DNA from: Paraburkholderia fungorum
GTDB lineage: Bacteria; Pseudomonadota; Gammaproteobacteria; Burkholderiales; Burkholderiaceae
Reading direction: 5' to 3'
Length of the DNA: 64,000 nucleotides
Assembly (NCBI RefSeq): GCF_003610895.1
Contig: NZ_MCAS01000017.1
Location: forward strand, 62,001 to 126,000
Below the pieces are notes generated by a model, which saw nothing but the letters and a program-made list of their open reading frames with translations, was not told the origin of the DNA and did no database searches. Both the position numbers and the translations under genes were made by a program. Below, piece by piece: positions 45,415 through 54,768 of this stretch (within the stretch, counting starts at the first letter, position 1; the number at the start of each line of letters is the position of its first letter).

Positions 45415-45972
45415 TCACTCAGCAATCGAACGAATGACCCTCGCCGGATTTCCTCCGACAAGCGTATTCGCGGGAACGTCTTTGGTAACGACCGCCCCTG
45501 CCGCGACGACCGAATTCTCCCCTACCGTTACGCCACCAATGATGGTCGCGCCGGCCGCGATCCACACGCCCTTCTCGATCACAATGGGTTTTCCGATTGT
45601 GACGGCGCGTCGCTGCGAGGGTTCAAGGGGATGACCCGCCGTGATGATGCTCACGTTCGGCCCGATCATCACATCGTCGGCGATGTCGAGGCCGCCAAGG
45701 TCATAGAACGTGCAGTTCTGATTGATGAATACATTACGCCCGATGCGTATTTCGTCCCCACCGGCAGTGTAAAACGGCGGGATCAGCAAAAAGCTCTCGT
45801 CTACTTTTTGTCCGATAAGTTCGCTGAACAAGGTCCGAATTTCGTCCGCGTCGTTGAACGTCAAGCGGTTAAGCCTGGCGGTGATCGCCATCGCCCGTTT
45901 GATGTTTGCCAACATGGCCGCTGATTCCGGCGTTCTGCCGTAAATTGTCCTGGTGCGATCGTCGTTCGGCAT
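45415..45972 (-). CDS. sugar O-acetyltransferase (Maa/NodL family)
   Basis: A 185-residue left-handed beta-helix acetyltransferase. It has an N-terminal Maa segment (FNDADEIRTLFSELIG), the YGxNI-like NVFINQNCTFYD, the catalytic His in ITAGHPLEP, and hexapeptide repeats ending GNPARVIR. It would transfer acetyl from acetyl-CoA to a sugar. It converges with the SDR gene. Confidence 0.9.
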   Translation of the reverse strand: MPNDDRTRTIYGRTPESAAMLANIKRAMAITARLNRLTFNDADEIRTLFSELIGQKVDESFLLIPPFYTAGGDEIRIGRNVFINQNCTFYDLGGLDIADDVMIGPNVSIITAGHPLEPSQRRAVTIGKPIVIEKGVWIAAGATIIGGVTVGENSVVAAGAVVTKDVPANTLVGGNPARVIRSIAE

Positions 45973-46227
45973 TCTTTATTTTCCTCGGGTTGTGGTCATG
46001 CCGTCCCGGCCAGGCAATGCGTGTCGCGCGCATGCGGCGGATAGCGGTGGCCGACGAGCTGGCCCTCGGGCCACAAGTATCGAAAGATCTTACAGCGAGC
46101 CAGGGTTGTGGCGGCGACGAGCCCGTAGAATGCACTGTGCCCAGGCGACGCAATCCATCAGGTCGCACGAGGTGAACGCGCAAGCCGCGGCCGATGCCGC
46201 AGCACGAAACGCTTGGAGGAGAAAACC

Positions 46228-46869
46228 ATGACTGCCCCGGCTCATCACGCGTCCGACTTTCGCCGGCAGCGCGCTGTCGGCATTGCCGGCATCGCGGTCG
46301 CCTCGTTGCTTGCCTCGGGGCTCTGGCTCGGCGTCGATCTTTATATGTCGCCCCTGCCGGGCATGGACACCCTCGGCGCGCGGATGCTGCTGACGCTGAA
46401 ATGCTGCTGCGCCGCGGTGCTGTTCTGCCTCGTGACGGGCGTCGAAGCCGTGGCACATGAACGATTGACCTCACCCGCGTTCGATCCGCTGGCGGGCTTC
46501 GAGACGCACAGATTGCGCGTCAATCAACGATACCTTCAGAACACGGTGGAGCAGATCATCGTGTTTGCGGCGGCGCTATTCGGGCTGGCCGCCTACTCCC
46601 CCGACGGCTCATCCATGCGTGCGGTCGTAGCGACCACCGTGATCTGGATCGTCGCGCGGGGCGCGTTCTGGCTCGGCTATCACCGCAGCGCAGCGCTGCG
46701 CGGGCTCGGGGCGCCGGGCATGGCGATCAGTATGATCGTGCTGCTCTATGTGACGAGCCGGTTTGGGCATGAGATCGCGGGGACGGTGGGGGCGATTGTT
46801 CCGCTCGTTGCTTTTTTCGCCATCGAGGCGGTGTTGTTTTGGGGGACGCGGCCGTTGAACGAGGGGTGA
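46228..46869 (+). CDS. MAPEG family membrane protein
   Basis: ATG 46228 follows TTGGAGGAGAAAACC, giving 213 residues. Four hydrophobic segments and the core motif FETHRLRVNQRYLQNTVEQ match MAPEG proteins (membrane glutathione transferases and relatives). Activity in the inner membrane is likely. The substrate is unknown. It is on the strand of the following RidA gene but 137 bp from it. Confidence 0.88.
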   Translation: MTAPAHHASDFRRQRAVGIAGIAVASLLASGLWLGVDLYMSPLPGMDTLGARMLLTLKCCCAAVLFCLVTGVEAVAHERLTSPAFDPLAGFETHRLRVNQRYLQNTVEQIIVFAAALFGLAAYSPDGSSMRAVVATTVIWIVARGAFWLGYHRSAALRGLGAPGMAISMIVLLYVTSRFGHEIAGTVGAIVPLVAFFAIEAVLFWGTRPLNEG

Positions 46870-47006
46870 CTCAATCGAATCCGGCGGCCCGAACGGCTCA
46901 GATTGCCCCCGAGAGTAAGCTTGGCCGCGCCGATAACGGCCATTCGATGCCATCATCGTTTGCTAGGTATGATGCTCGGCGGCACCCCCAACGCAGGAGT
47001 CTGGCA

Positions 47007-47429
47007 ATGGTAGATGCAGTCAATCCAACGGAAGTTTGGGCGCCGTTCGGCGCCTTCTCCATGGCGGCTATTCAAGGCGATGGCCGTATCGTCCATCTCA
47101 AGGGGCAGGTGTCGCTCGATCGCCACGGGCAAGTCATCGGACTCGGGGATATCCGCGCACAGGTGCGGCAGGTTCTGGAGAATATTCGCAGCGTCCTGGC
47201 ATCGATGGGTGGACAGATGGCGGATGTAATTTCGCTGGTCCACTATGCAACGGACATTGAAGCCTTCATGACCACCGGCGACATCCGCCAGGAATTTTTT
47301 GCCGCGCCATATCCTGTCACGACGACCGTTCAAATCCAACGTCTATATCGGCCTGAGCTGCTGATCGAGATCGCGGCGATCGCCGAAATTCCCCGCTCGC
47401 GGTTTCGGCGCCCCGGGCCGGGTGATTAG
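47007..47429 (+). CDS. RidA family protein
   Basis: The ATG at 47007 follows GCAGGAGTC, giving 140 residues. RidA features include the HLKGQVSLDRHG core and a C-terminal LLIEIAAIAEIP strand. The catalytic Arg (usually near residue 105) may correspond to the Arg in RLYRPE, but this is not certain. RidA hydrolyses reactive enamines. The frame continues upstream to 46839, overlapping MAPEG, but has no start signal there. Confidence 0.85.
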   Translation: MVDAVNPTEVWAPFGAFSMAAIQGDGRIVHLKGQVSLDRHGQVIGLGDIRAQVRQVLENIRSVLASMGGQMADVISLVHYATDIEAFMTTGDIRQEFFAAPYPVTTTVQIQRLYRPELLIEIAAIAEIPRSRFRRPGPGD

Positions 47430-47459
47430 GCACTCGTGAGTGTTCTCCTCGAGCAAACC

Positions 47460-47804
47460 TCAACCGCGGAGCGCTACCGTGGCCACAACGAGAGCCGAGA
47501 AGACCAACGCAGGCGCGAGATGCCGGAACGACTCCCGGTTTCGCACCAGCGTGAAGAGCACGGCGACCAGGATCGCACCGGCCAGCATCAGGCCCAGGAC
47601 TCTGGTTTGTTGTCCAAAAAGAAGTACCGCGGACAACAACTCAAGGGCGCCACAGAACAAATGAAACCATACCGGATAACCCCAGCGCGCGAAGTCGCGC
47701 TTCACCGCGCCGAGTCCTGCGAGGTTGCCCCCCCCCGCAACCGCGAACAGAACCGCTACGAGCATCGCGAGAATCGATTCGAAAGATGCACCATTCCACG
47801 CCAT
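47460..47804 (-). CDS. DoxX-like membrane protein
   Basis: I chose the ATG at 47804 (114 residues) because GGAG lies seven bases upstream. An ATG at 47810 overlaps the preceding stop as ATGA but has almost no spacing. It has four hydrophobic segments and a DoxX-like core (AVAGGGNLAG, FCGALELLSAVLLFG). It is coupled to the NmrA-like gene and presumably shares the TetR operator. Confidence 0.82.
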   Translation of the reverse strand: MAWNGASFESILAMLVAVLFAVAGGGNLAGLGAVKRDFARWGYPVWFHLFCGALELLSAVLLFGQQTRVLGLMLAGAILVAVLFTLVRNRESFRHLAPALVFSALVVATVALRG

Positions 47805-47806
47805 GG

Positions 47807-48730
47807 TCATGCTCCGCTGGTTTGCTGAAAGTGCTTTGATACGGAGAGGTCCGCAATCAGGCCAGGGCCATGGGGTTTCCACGCGAGAACTTGCCGGGCA
47901 TGCTGACCGCTTACCGCCTGGTCGAGCGCCAGTGCGTCAGCGAACGGTCCAAACGATTTGCGCGCATCGTCGAGCGGCCAGAGTTCGACGCGATCGGCGC
48001 CGACCGAGGCCCGAATCGCTTCACCCATGTCGGCAACCGCAACGGCGTCTTCCGTGACCACGTTGAAGATCTGTCCCGCGACGCGATCGTCTCCGCTTGC
48101 CGCCCGTTCCATCGCACTTAGGTAGGCCGTGGCGAGATCATCGACGTGAACGGCAGGCCAGTGGTTGCGGCCATCGCCGACGATCCTCACGCTGCCGGTC
48201 TGACGGGCCATGCCGGCAAGCATGCCGAACACGCCGCCGCCGTAGCCGTGCACCATCGCCGGCCTGAGGATCACTGCGGCAATCGCGCGGCTTGCTGCAA
48301 GCGTCAGCACCTGCTGCTCCACTGCGGGCCGCCAGGCGATGAGTGGAGTCGGATTCAGCGCCGATGCTTCGGTCACAGGCTCCCCTTTCGCATTGCCGTA
48401 GACCCAGGTGCCCGACGTATAGACAAACGCCGCGCCGGGACGCAAATGCGCAAGCATCGCTACAGCCGCGGCCTCATCGGCAGCAGCGGCGGAAGCATCG
48501 TTGGTCGACGCGGCGTGCACCACGCCATCAGCGGCACCGGCTGTCGCAGCGAAAGACTGTGGCTCGCGCAGGTCGCCTGAATGCAGCGTCACACCGAGAC
48601 GTGCCAGCGCGCCGGCGGCCGCCGAACTGTCCCCGCGCACCAGCGCCGTCACCTGATGGCCCAAGCTGATTGCCTTGCGCGCGACCGCTTGCCCGATGAA
48701 GCCAGTACCACCTGTAATGAACAGTTTCAA
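47807..48730 (-). CDS. NAD-dependent epimerase/dehydratase family protein
   Basis: The most likely start is a TTG at 48730, behind TTGGAG, giving 307 residues that begin (M)KLFITGGTGFIG. The extended-SDR Rossmann motif GGTGFIG is followed by VHAAST and a YTSGTWVYG segment in place of the usual YxxxK. The catalytic Tyr/Lys is therefore altered and redox activity is uncertain. It diverges from a TetR gene across two operator dyads. Confidence 0.85.
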   Translation of the reverse strand: MKLFITGGTGFIGQAVARKAISLGHQVTALVRGDSSAAAGALARLGVTLHSGDLREPQSFAATAGAADGVVHAASTNDASAAAADEAAAVAMLAHLRPGAAFVYTSGTWVYGNAKGEPVTEASALNPTPLIAWRPAVEQQVLTLAASRAIAAVILRPAMVHGYGGGVFGMLAGMARQTGSVRIVGDGRNHWPAVHVDDLATAYLSAMERAASGDDRVAGQIFNVVTEDAVAVADMGEAIRASVGADRVELWPLDDARKSFGPFADALALDQAVSGQHARQVLAWKPHGPGLIADLSVSKHFQQTSGA

Positions 48731-48771
48731 AGCGTTCTCCAATAATTGGCTGCGACGTTGAATGGTCAAAC

Positions 48772-48827
48772 AAACGAGACTCATCGGTCTCGTTTATGCA
48801 AATCTAAACGAGACTACCCAGTCTTGT
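48772..48827. promoter_or_regulatory. twin TetR operators between divergent genes
   Basis: AAACGAGACTCATCGGTCTCGTTT (48772-48795 region, arms AAACGAGAC and GTCTCGTTT) is a perfect 9-bp inverted repeat with a six-base spacer. A second copy starts 34 bp later at 48806 (AAACGAGAC, six bases, GTCTTGT). Both lie between the TetR and epimerase genes, the classic autoregulated arrangement. Confidence 0.78.
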
Positions 48828-48858
48828 CAACCGGTCGATGATCTGTTATTTATCTCGT

Positions 48859-49464
48859 ATGGACACTTTTTCTCTCTCTGGCCTGAGCCCGCTGCAATGC
48901 CGCAAGCGGTCTGCAATTCTCGACGGCGCCAAAACCGTTTTCTTACGCGAAGGTTTCGGTTTTGCAACGATGGACGATGTCGCCGCGGCCGCCGGCGTCG
49001 GCAAGCAGACGGTCTACCGCCACTTCAAGTCGAAGGAGGCGCTCTTCGTTGGTGTGGTGAATACGATGTGCACCCAGGTGGGCGCGCTGCTCGCCGGCGC
49101 TCTGAGCGAGCAATCCGGCGGCGCACCCGAAGTCGAGTTGCGCGAGTTGGGATGGGTGCTGGCACGGAGCCTGATTACGCCGGATAGTCTGGGGCTGTAC
49201 CGGGCCATCGTTGCCGAGGCCGCGCGTTTCCCGGAACTCGGCCAGGTGTTCTACGAAAATGGCGCAAAGGTTGTGCGTGCCTTCGCCGCAACCATTCTGC
49301 GGAAGCGATTTGACGAATCGACTGCTGCATTGCGCTCAGCGACATTCGTTCAGTTGGTGCTAGGCGACGCGCATCTGGAACTGACACTTGGCTACACGGT
49401 GCCGGATGTCGACGCGCGCTTTGCGCTGCAGATTGACGAGGCGGTAGCGGCTGCACTTCGCTAA
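48859..49464 (+). CDS. TetR-family transcriptional regulator
   Basis: ATG 48859 gives 201 residues; an ATG at 48838 is possible. The N-terminal helix-turn-helix ATMDDVAAAAGVGKQTVYRHFKSKEALF is textbook TetR, followed by a helical C-terminal TetR_C-like domain. It most likely represses itself and the epimerase/DoxX genes through the twin dyads upstream. Its ligand is unknown. Confidence 0.92.
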   Translation: MDTFSLSGLSPLQCRKRSAILDGAKTVFLREGFGFATMDDVAAAAGVGKQTVYRHFKSKEALFVGVVNTMCTQVGALLAGALSEQSGGAPEVELRELGWVLARSLITPDSLGLYRAIVAEAARFPELGQVFYENGAKVVRAFAATILRKRFDESTAALRSATFVQLVLGDAHLELTLGYTVPDVDARFALQIDEAVAAALR

Positions 49465-49576
49465 GGAACGCTGCACAAGATATCGAGCCGCTGCATGCAA
49501 CCCGCCACAGACTTTCCGATTCGCCGATAACGGTCTCTCGATACGCGGCAAAAATGCTAATGGAAAGCGTCCGGAT

Positions 49577-50311
49577 TCATGTAGTCCGAAGCCTGAAAAA
49601 GAAGGTCACCGGTCGAACATCGGTCTCCCACGGGCAAATACCGAAACTCGAGATCAACGCCTCGTAGAGCATGCGCTGAGTGAGATTCCACTCAGCAATG
49701 TGAAGTTTGCCCTCGTTCTGGACGAAGATCTTTTGCCATTCTTCACGTGGGCAATCATCTTCCTCAAAATACGAAGGTGCGGTAAGCCACCTGAGTTCGA
49801 AGTCTTTAGGCTGCCCACTCTCGATGATCGGTGGCAGGCCAGGAACGTCGGTTGTCTGAAGCCGCGTGCGTGTCCGCACCCCATGCTCGAAGAAGGCGTA
49901 GCCGTGACTACCGCCAGAGTCATAGTGGCAGAATGCAAGAAGCAGCTCTGGAGTACCGAGCGTCGAAATCATCGAATCAGCGATCGCCGAAGGGGTCGAC
50001 AAGACTTCCCAAACAAGATCGTTGCTGAAAATAAAGCAGACGTCTCCGAAGAACTCGACCATGACGTCTCCCTGGCGTCTAATGTCGAATTCGCTTCTAT
50101 CCGGTGGTTCTATCTGCACGACATCCTGGCCGAACAACTGCGCGACCAGCGCGGCCGGAGATTCGATTTGATGCACTGGTCGAAATGCAACACCTGCAAG
50201 CGCGACACCCATATGGTCGAAGATCCTTTTTGTCGAAGAAACTAACGCAAACAGTGATAGAGGCCGAGCGTCGAGACATCGGTAATGGTCGCTGTCACGG
50301 CTCGTCCGCAT
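49577..50311 (-). CDS. hypothetical protein
   Basis: A frame of 244 residues from ATG 50311. The ATG at 50380 gives 267 residues but overlaps the upstream gene by 35 bp. It has no signal peptide. It shows acidic and aromatic-rich segments (FEEDDCPREEWQ, FGDVCFIFSNDLVWEVL) and no recognisable domain. AT-richer codon use than its neighbours hints at recent acquisition. Confidence 0.6.
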   Translation of the reverse strand: MRTSRDSDHYRCLDARPLSLFALVSSTKRIFDHMGVALAGVAFRPVHQIESPAALVAQLFGQDVVQIEPPDRSEFDIRRQGDVMVEFFGDVCFIFSNDLVWEVLSTPSAIADSMISTLGTPELLLAFCHYDSGGSHGYAFFEHGVRTRTRLQTTDVPGLPPIIESGQPKDFELRWLTAPSYFEEDDCPREEWQKIFVQNEGKLHIAEWNLTQRMLYEALISSFGICPWETDVRPVTFFFRLRTT

Positions 50312-50345
50312 CGATCTGACGTAAGAGAATTGTGAAGGTTGATTG

Positions 50346-51146
50346 TCAATGATCCGGCCGGTCGTGTAGCGCATCTCCATCAGGCGTAACGCCCACCCCG
50401 CTCGTCAGCAGCATCACATCTCTTGATACCGGATCGAGCGCCAGCATGAGATGCAAACCAACTTGCCCGACAAAACAGGTATCCGCAGCACTCGCCTGAT
50501 CCGGATGCAGCGCCGCATTGCGATACCGCGTGCGTAGCGGCGTGCCTACTGGATATTCCCGGTCCAGTTCGGCCCCCATCAGCGACATCGCCTTCCTGAT
50601 CTTCTCGGGCGTCAACTGTGCCTTCGGCAAGTTCTGTCCCAACGCCTTTCGCGCATCGAACATGACACGGAACAACGTGTCCGCCTCCGCATCGCTCAAA
50701 TGGGACACGGCGACCCACTTCATGATGTCGGAGTCGGAAAGACTGACGCACTGGTCGAGCGAGCTACGGTCCATGATGGCGGCGACCAGCGAAAAGTAAT
50801 CGTACCGATCCTGAGGCGTAGCGCGAGCAAGACCGTCCATCATACCTGGGACCGGTTTGTCCGGCGCCGCTTGCGCTGCTTCACGGCTGATTTCGAAACT
50901 GCGGTGTACATCGGGATCAGAAAAGAGCCGATTCAACCAGCGATCGCCGATTTGATATTGGCTGGTGCCAGGCAGCAAACCAACTTGCCGCAGTATTTTC
51001 TCGTTGCGCGTTGCACTGGCCGGGACGGGGGCCGTCGCGGATGTGGCATCCGCGCTGCCAGTCTGGGCACGTACAGGCGACACGAGGCTGACTAACAGGG
51101 CAAGGGCAATGAGCGCAAAGCTGGCGAAGTACGATCGTCCGTGCAT
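50346..51146 (-). CDS. hypothetical exported protein
   Basis: The start at 51146 gives 266 residues with a signal peptide ending at ARA (about residue 28); a longer frame to 51263 would bury it. The mature part is helical, with conserved-looking aromatic and acidic positions, and ends HLMLALDPVSRDVMLL. No family recognised. It may be co-transcribed with the next gene leftward and a small membrane protein at 51200. Confidence 0.6.
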   Translation of the reverse strand: MHGRSYFASFALIALALLVSLVSPVRAQTGSADATSATAPVPASATRNEKILRQVGLLPGTSQYQIGDRWLNRLFSDPDVHRSFEISREAAQAAPDKPVPGMMDGLARATPQDRYDYFSLVAAIMDRSSLDQCVSLSDSDIMKWVAVSHLSDAEADTLFRVMFDARKALGQNLPKAQLTPEKIRKAMSLMGAELDREYPVGTPLRTRYRNAALHPDQASAADTCFVGQVGLHLMLALDPVSRDVMLLTSGVGVTPDGDALHDRPDH

Positions 51147-51199
51147 CTTCGAGGTCGATTGAATTGACGGATTGGTTTGTTTGTAAAGCATCCAGCTGC

Positions 51200-51346
51200 T
51201 CAGGGCGGCCATGTCGGCGTGGCGACCGATCTTGGAGCGAACGCGTAGTTCATGCCCTGCCATCTGAAGAAGCGCACGCCAAGCCCGATCGAAACCAGGA
51301 ACACGATTACCGCCGCCACAAGGAGAACCCTGGTTCCTCGCCCCAT
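51200..51346 (-). CDS. small single-pass membrane protein candidate
   Basis: From ATG 51346, behind TTGAGGGCAACTGAC, a 48-residue product has one strong hydrophobic stretch (VLLVAAVIVFLVSIGLGV) flanked by Arg. An ATG at 51373 lacks a ribosome-binding site. It lies 53 bp upstream of the exported protein on the same strand. This gene is easily missed because of its size. Confidence 0.5.
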   Translation of the reverse strand: MGRGTRVLLVAAVIVFLVSIGLGVRFFRWQGMNYAFAPRSVATPTWPP

Positions 51347-51505
51347 GTCAGTTGCCCTCAATCCGCCCTGCATTTTGAACTTTTGATGTCGTCACTCATG
51401 GCCAAGTGACGTACATGGACGCATTGTCGGCGATTCATGCAGCGGTGTCGAATGGTTGAAACTGGCCGGACCCTGAAGCAGGATCCTCTCCGGCATTCGC
51501 ACAAC

Positions 51506-52255
51506 TCAGCCCTCGGGTTTCCCGAAGGGTTCAACGACCAGCGTAGGGTCGATCTCCTTACGTGTGATGCCGAATCTGGACATGCGAGTCCGGTGGTCAG
51601 GCGTGCCCCGATACAGGCGAAGTTGCTTGTTTACAGCCTCAAGCAGTTGGCCGTTGTTCTTGTTAAACGAAAATGCGCCGGTCGGCAGAGGTTGTCTGCC
51701 ATCCTTTCCGGTGTCGTGCTCAACGGCCTCCAGTTCCGAGGCGCCGATGCGGCCGGCCAATACGCGATTTCCCACGGCGGTGCTAGCGTAGGCATCGATC
51801 GTTCCTGAGCGGAGCGCTTCTATTGCGTCGGACTGTTGCTCGAAGATGACAATCTGGTCATCGCTCACGCCCGACGCCCTGGCCGACTCGTGTTGTACCT
51901 GTCCGGCAATGATGCCTAACCGGGCACCGTGGCACCCGGCAAGTAAGGCATAGCTATTGAGCGCTTTCGGATTTCCTGCCCGGACCAGAAAACCATCGCC
52001 GATCGCCCACACAGGCAAACTGAACGCAACCTTGCTGGCCCGCTCAGGCGTAACGAAGAGTGGAACGTTCATATCCCAGCGCCCCGCCTCGACACCTGGC
52101 AAGAGTTCGGCGAACGTAGTCAGATGATGCTCGATATGGTCGACGCCGATCGCCCGAAGGACGGCTTCCGCCAGTTCAATGTCCGCCCCTGTCGCCCGGT
52201 TTGATTCTGTCCAGCCAAATGGGGGTTCTTCGATGTACGCGATTGTTACCTTCAT
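51506..52255 (-). CDS. family-3-type solute-binding protein without signal peptide
   Basis: The ATG at 52255 gives 249 residues. The fold is that of polar amino-acid binding proteins (PPFGWTESNRATGADIELAEAV, then DMNVPLFVTPERASKVAFSLP). The protein starts MKVTIAYIEEPP without a signal sequence, and upstream extension to 52345 does not add one. No permease or ATPase genes adjoin it. It may be cytoplasmic, or an orphan sensor or enzyme-like relative of the family. Confidence 0.8.
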   Translation of the reverse strand: MKVTIAYIEEPPFGWTESNRATGADIELAEAVLRAIGVDHIEHHLTTFAELLPGVEAGRWDMNVPLFVTPERASKVAFSLPVWAIGDGFLVRAGNPKALNSYALLAGCHGARLGIIAGQVQHESARASGVSDDQIVIFEQQSDAIEALRSGTIDAYASTAVGNRVLAGRIGASELEAVEHDTGKDGRQPLPTGAFSFNKNNGQLLEAVNKQLRLYRGTPDHRTRMSRFGITRKEIDPTLVVEPFGKPEG

Positions 52256-52399
52256 TGTTTCGCCTCGCCAAATGGGAACGGCCGGAATACGGCCCATCAG
52301 ATCCGCTATGCCGATTGCGCCGATTGCCGATGATTCTACTTGCATCAGCGAACGTCGCTTTCTGGCTGGGTGGCAACCCGGCGGTTCCGTGTGTGGCCT

Positions 52400-52837
52400 T
52401 CACTTCCGCGCCTGCCAAACCGACTCGCTCCACGTCGGTGCCGCTGTCCGGATGATGTCGAGAACATCCGGCGGGACGTCGCCCGCTCCGGTGAGTTGGC
52501 GCACCTCCAGTACGTCGTCCGTGCCGAGACCAGATGGCGCGCGCAATGCCCAGGAAATCGCCTCCTCGAGCGATTCAACTTCGATGAGGTAAAAGCCGCC
52601 GACCAGTTCCTTGGACTCGGCAAACGGGCCATCAACGACGTAGCGCTTCCCCTTGCGAACCGCAATTCGCGCTCCGGGCGCAGCCGGGTTCAAACCTTCC
52701 GAAGCCACCAGGACACCGGCCTGGTACATCTCTTCGTTGAATTTCATGTACGCCGTGAGAAGGGCCTCGTTCAAACCGCCGCCGGCATCTTGCTCCGGAT
52801 TCTCTTCGCTTGCCTGTGCTGTGATGATGAATCGCAT
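52400..52837 (-). CDS. YciI-family (DGPF domain) protein
   Basis: ATG 52837 follows AGGAGAACGACG, giving 145 residues. The signature DGPFAESKELVGG and the N-terminal MRFIITAQ strand identify PF03795. These small ferredoxin-like proteins often accompany sigma factors or oxygenases; the function of this one is unknown. It lies downstream of the NIPSNAP gene on the same strand. Confidence 0.88.
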   Translation of the reverse strand: MRFIITAQASEENPEQDAGGGLNEALLTAYMKFNEEMYQAGVLVASEGLNPAAPGARIAVRKGKRYVVDGPFAESKELVGGFYLIEVESLEEAISWALRAPSGLGTDDVLEVRQLTGAGDVPPDVLDIIRTAAPTWSESVWQARK

Positions 52838-52965
52838 CGTCGTTCTCCTGAGTTGAATGGTGCTGCAGAACCACGACGAACGAAGGGTAGTCAAATCGAC
52901 ACGTCGCGGCCTTTCGCGCCGAATCCGTGAACATCCGTTCCGGAGAGAGAAATCGTCCGGACAGC

Positions 52966-53577
52966 TCACCGCAGCGGCGACTTGACGGTCGGCATCCAGA
53001 TAGTGGATGTCGCCTCATAGAATTGCTCAGGACCTCCCTTCGGCGGCCAAATCCCATCCACGTATGACTTTGATCGTATCGCGATGCGCTCATCGAGGCT
53101 TTCCCAAGGCCATATGTGCGTGATGCGCGGTACGCCATCAAGCGCGTACATGTTCACCGTCAGACTTGACCGTTTCGAGCGCTCAGGCATCGCAGCTTCC
53201 CACGCCTTGATGGTTGGCGTCAGGCCCCCTGGTCTTAGCCAGTAGGTACGAAACTCGTAATACTTGCCGAATGAACCCGGCTCGACGGGAGACAGGAATG
53301 GAAAACCGGCGTAGCTCTCCATCTCGATCGTACACCCGCTATCGACCGCCCCAAACGGGTCGGCATGATGTAGCGTCCGTACTCTTTCTTGCGCCAGCTC
53401 CTCTTTGCCGGTGAAGCCGCGAAGGATACGCACGCTCCCCAGTCGTCCATTTTCCGAGGTCCACGCACCGAGCCAGCGCCCCGTGGTTTCTGAATGAGCG
53501 AGGTAAATCTCCGCGTTCGCGATCACTTGGTCCAGCTTGAGAATATGCGACGACAGGGTAGTTAGTTCGTAGAACAT
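52966..53577 (-). CDS. NIPSNAP family protein
   Basis: A 203-residue protein starting behind TGGAGAATTGA. Two ferredoxin-like NIPSNAP domains are suggested (MFYELTTLSSH and KYYEFRTYWLRPGGLTPTIKAWEAA). The role of bacterial NIPSNAP proteins is mostly unknown, with some links to small-molecule catabolism. It diverges from a LysR gene and may form an operon with the YciI gene. Confidence 0.88.
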   Translation of the reverse strand: MFYELTTLSSHILKLDQVIANAEIYLAHSETTGRWLGAWTSENGRLGSVRILRGFTGKEELAQERVRTLHHADPFGAVDSGCTIEMESYAGFPFLSPVEPGSFGKYYEFRTYWLRPGGLTPTIKAWEAAMPERSKRSSLTVNMYALDGVPRITHIWPWESLDERIAIRSKSYVDGIWPPKGGPEQFYEATSTIWMPTVKSPLR

Positions 53578-53692
53578 TCAATTCTCCAGAGTCAGTAAGG
53601 ATCCATCGGGCGTCCGCTGAAGGACAAGATTAGACTTATCGCTTCTGCGTGAGAATTCCCTGTTTGTTCACAGTCTCTGTCAAAAATTAGCT

Positions 53693-54568
53693 ATGTACGA
53701 TTGGCAAGATTTGCGTTATTTCCTCGTGCTGGCGCGCACTGGCTCGCTCTCGGGCGCCGCCAGCGAGCTCTCGGTCGAACACGCCACCGTTGGCCGGCGT
53801 GTCACGTCGTTAGAGACTGCGCTCGGGTTGAAACTGATTCATCGACTGCCCCGCAGCAGCCGCTTGACCGAGGATGGAAAGACCATCGCCATGCTGGCCG
53901 GACCGATGGTCGACTGCGCACAGACCGTCGAGGCATATGCGCTGCGGGCGTCGTCCTCACTATCTGGAACGGTCCGTCTCAGCGTGCCTCCGACGATCGG
54001 TAACTACTGCATCTCACCGCACATGCGCTCATTCCGCGAATCGCATCCCTCCGTGAAGATCGTCATGGAAGGTTCTCCCGACATTGCACCGCTGGACAGA
54101 GGCGTCGCGGATATCGCCATTCGTATGGTCAAGCCACAGGAGGGCAGCCTCGTCGCACGACGGATAGGCACGATCCGATTCGGTCTGTATGCCAACCCGG
54201 CCTATGCGGCGCGCCCTCCTGAACAATGGGAGTTCATCGCTTATGACTCGTCGTTGGACCACGTCAGACATCAAACCTGGTTGCGGCAGTTTCTGGATGG
54301 GCGACCCATCGTATTCGAAACAAACGATGTGATTGGGCAGCAGATGGCGGTACGCAACGGTGTCGGCATTGCGGTCCTGCCCACGATGATCGGCGATACC
54401 GATGCTGAACTGGTCAGGCTTCACGTTGGCCTGGAGCCGCCTGAGACAGGCCTTTGGCTGGTTACTTATCCCGATCTGCGCCGTACGCCATCTATCAAGG
54501 CGGTGATGGATTTTTTGGTGCGTTGCGTTAGTCAAGAACCGCATTACGCAAATGAAAATGGCCCCTGA
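53693..54568 (+). CDS. LysR-family transcriptional regulator
   Basis: A 291-residue LysR protein beginning MYDWQDLRYFLVLARTGSLSGAASEL, with a complete effector domain. It diverges from the NIPSNAP gene over 115 bp and so probably regulates the NIPSNAP/YciI pair. It belongs to the group with the RDLRYF-type N-terminus. Effector unknown. Confidence 0.92.
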   Translation: MYDWQDLRYFLVLARTGSLSGAASELSVEHATVGRRVTSLETALGLKLIHRLPRSSRLTEDGKTIAMLAGPMVDCAQTVEAYALRASSSLSGTVRLSVPPTIGNYCISPHMRSFRESHPSVKIVMEGSPDIAPLDRGVADIAIRMVKPQEGSLVARRIGTIRFGLYANPAYAARPPEQWEFIAYDSSLDHVRHQTWLRQFLDGRPIVFETNDVIGQQMAVRNGVGIAVLPTMIGDTDAELVRLHVGLEPPETGLWLVTYPDLRRTPSIKAVMDFLVRCVSQEPHYANENGP

Positions 54569-54768
54569 CAAGGTCACTGTGGCTGCATGACGTGCTCTAC
54601 GCCGCGTCTTTGTGATTCTCGAAAAAAGCAGCCACTCGCTGAAGACCCGCCACCGACTGAAAGTGCCCGGAGACGTCTCGATGGCGTAGTGCGCTGCTTC
54701 AAATGCGTTCCTCGGGCGCCACTTCTACGACGCCCGGCGTAGGAATTCATCAGAGCGCTTCCGGTGTC

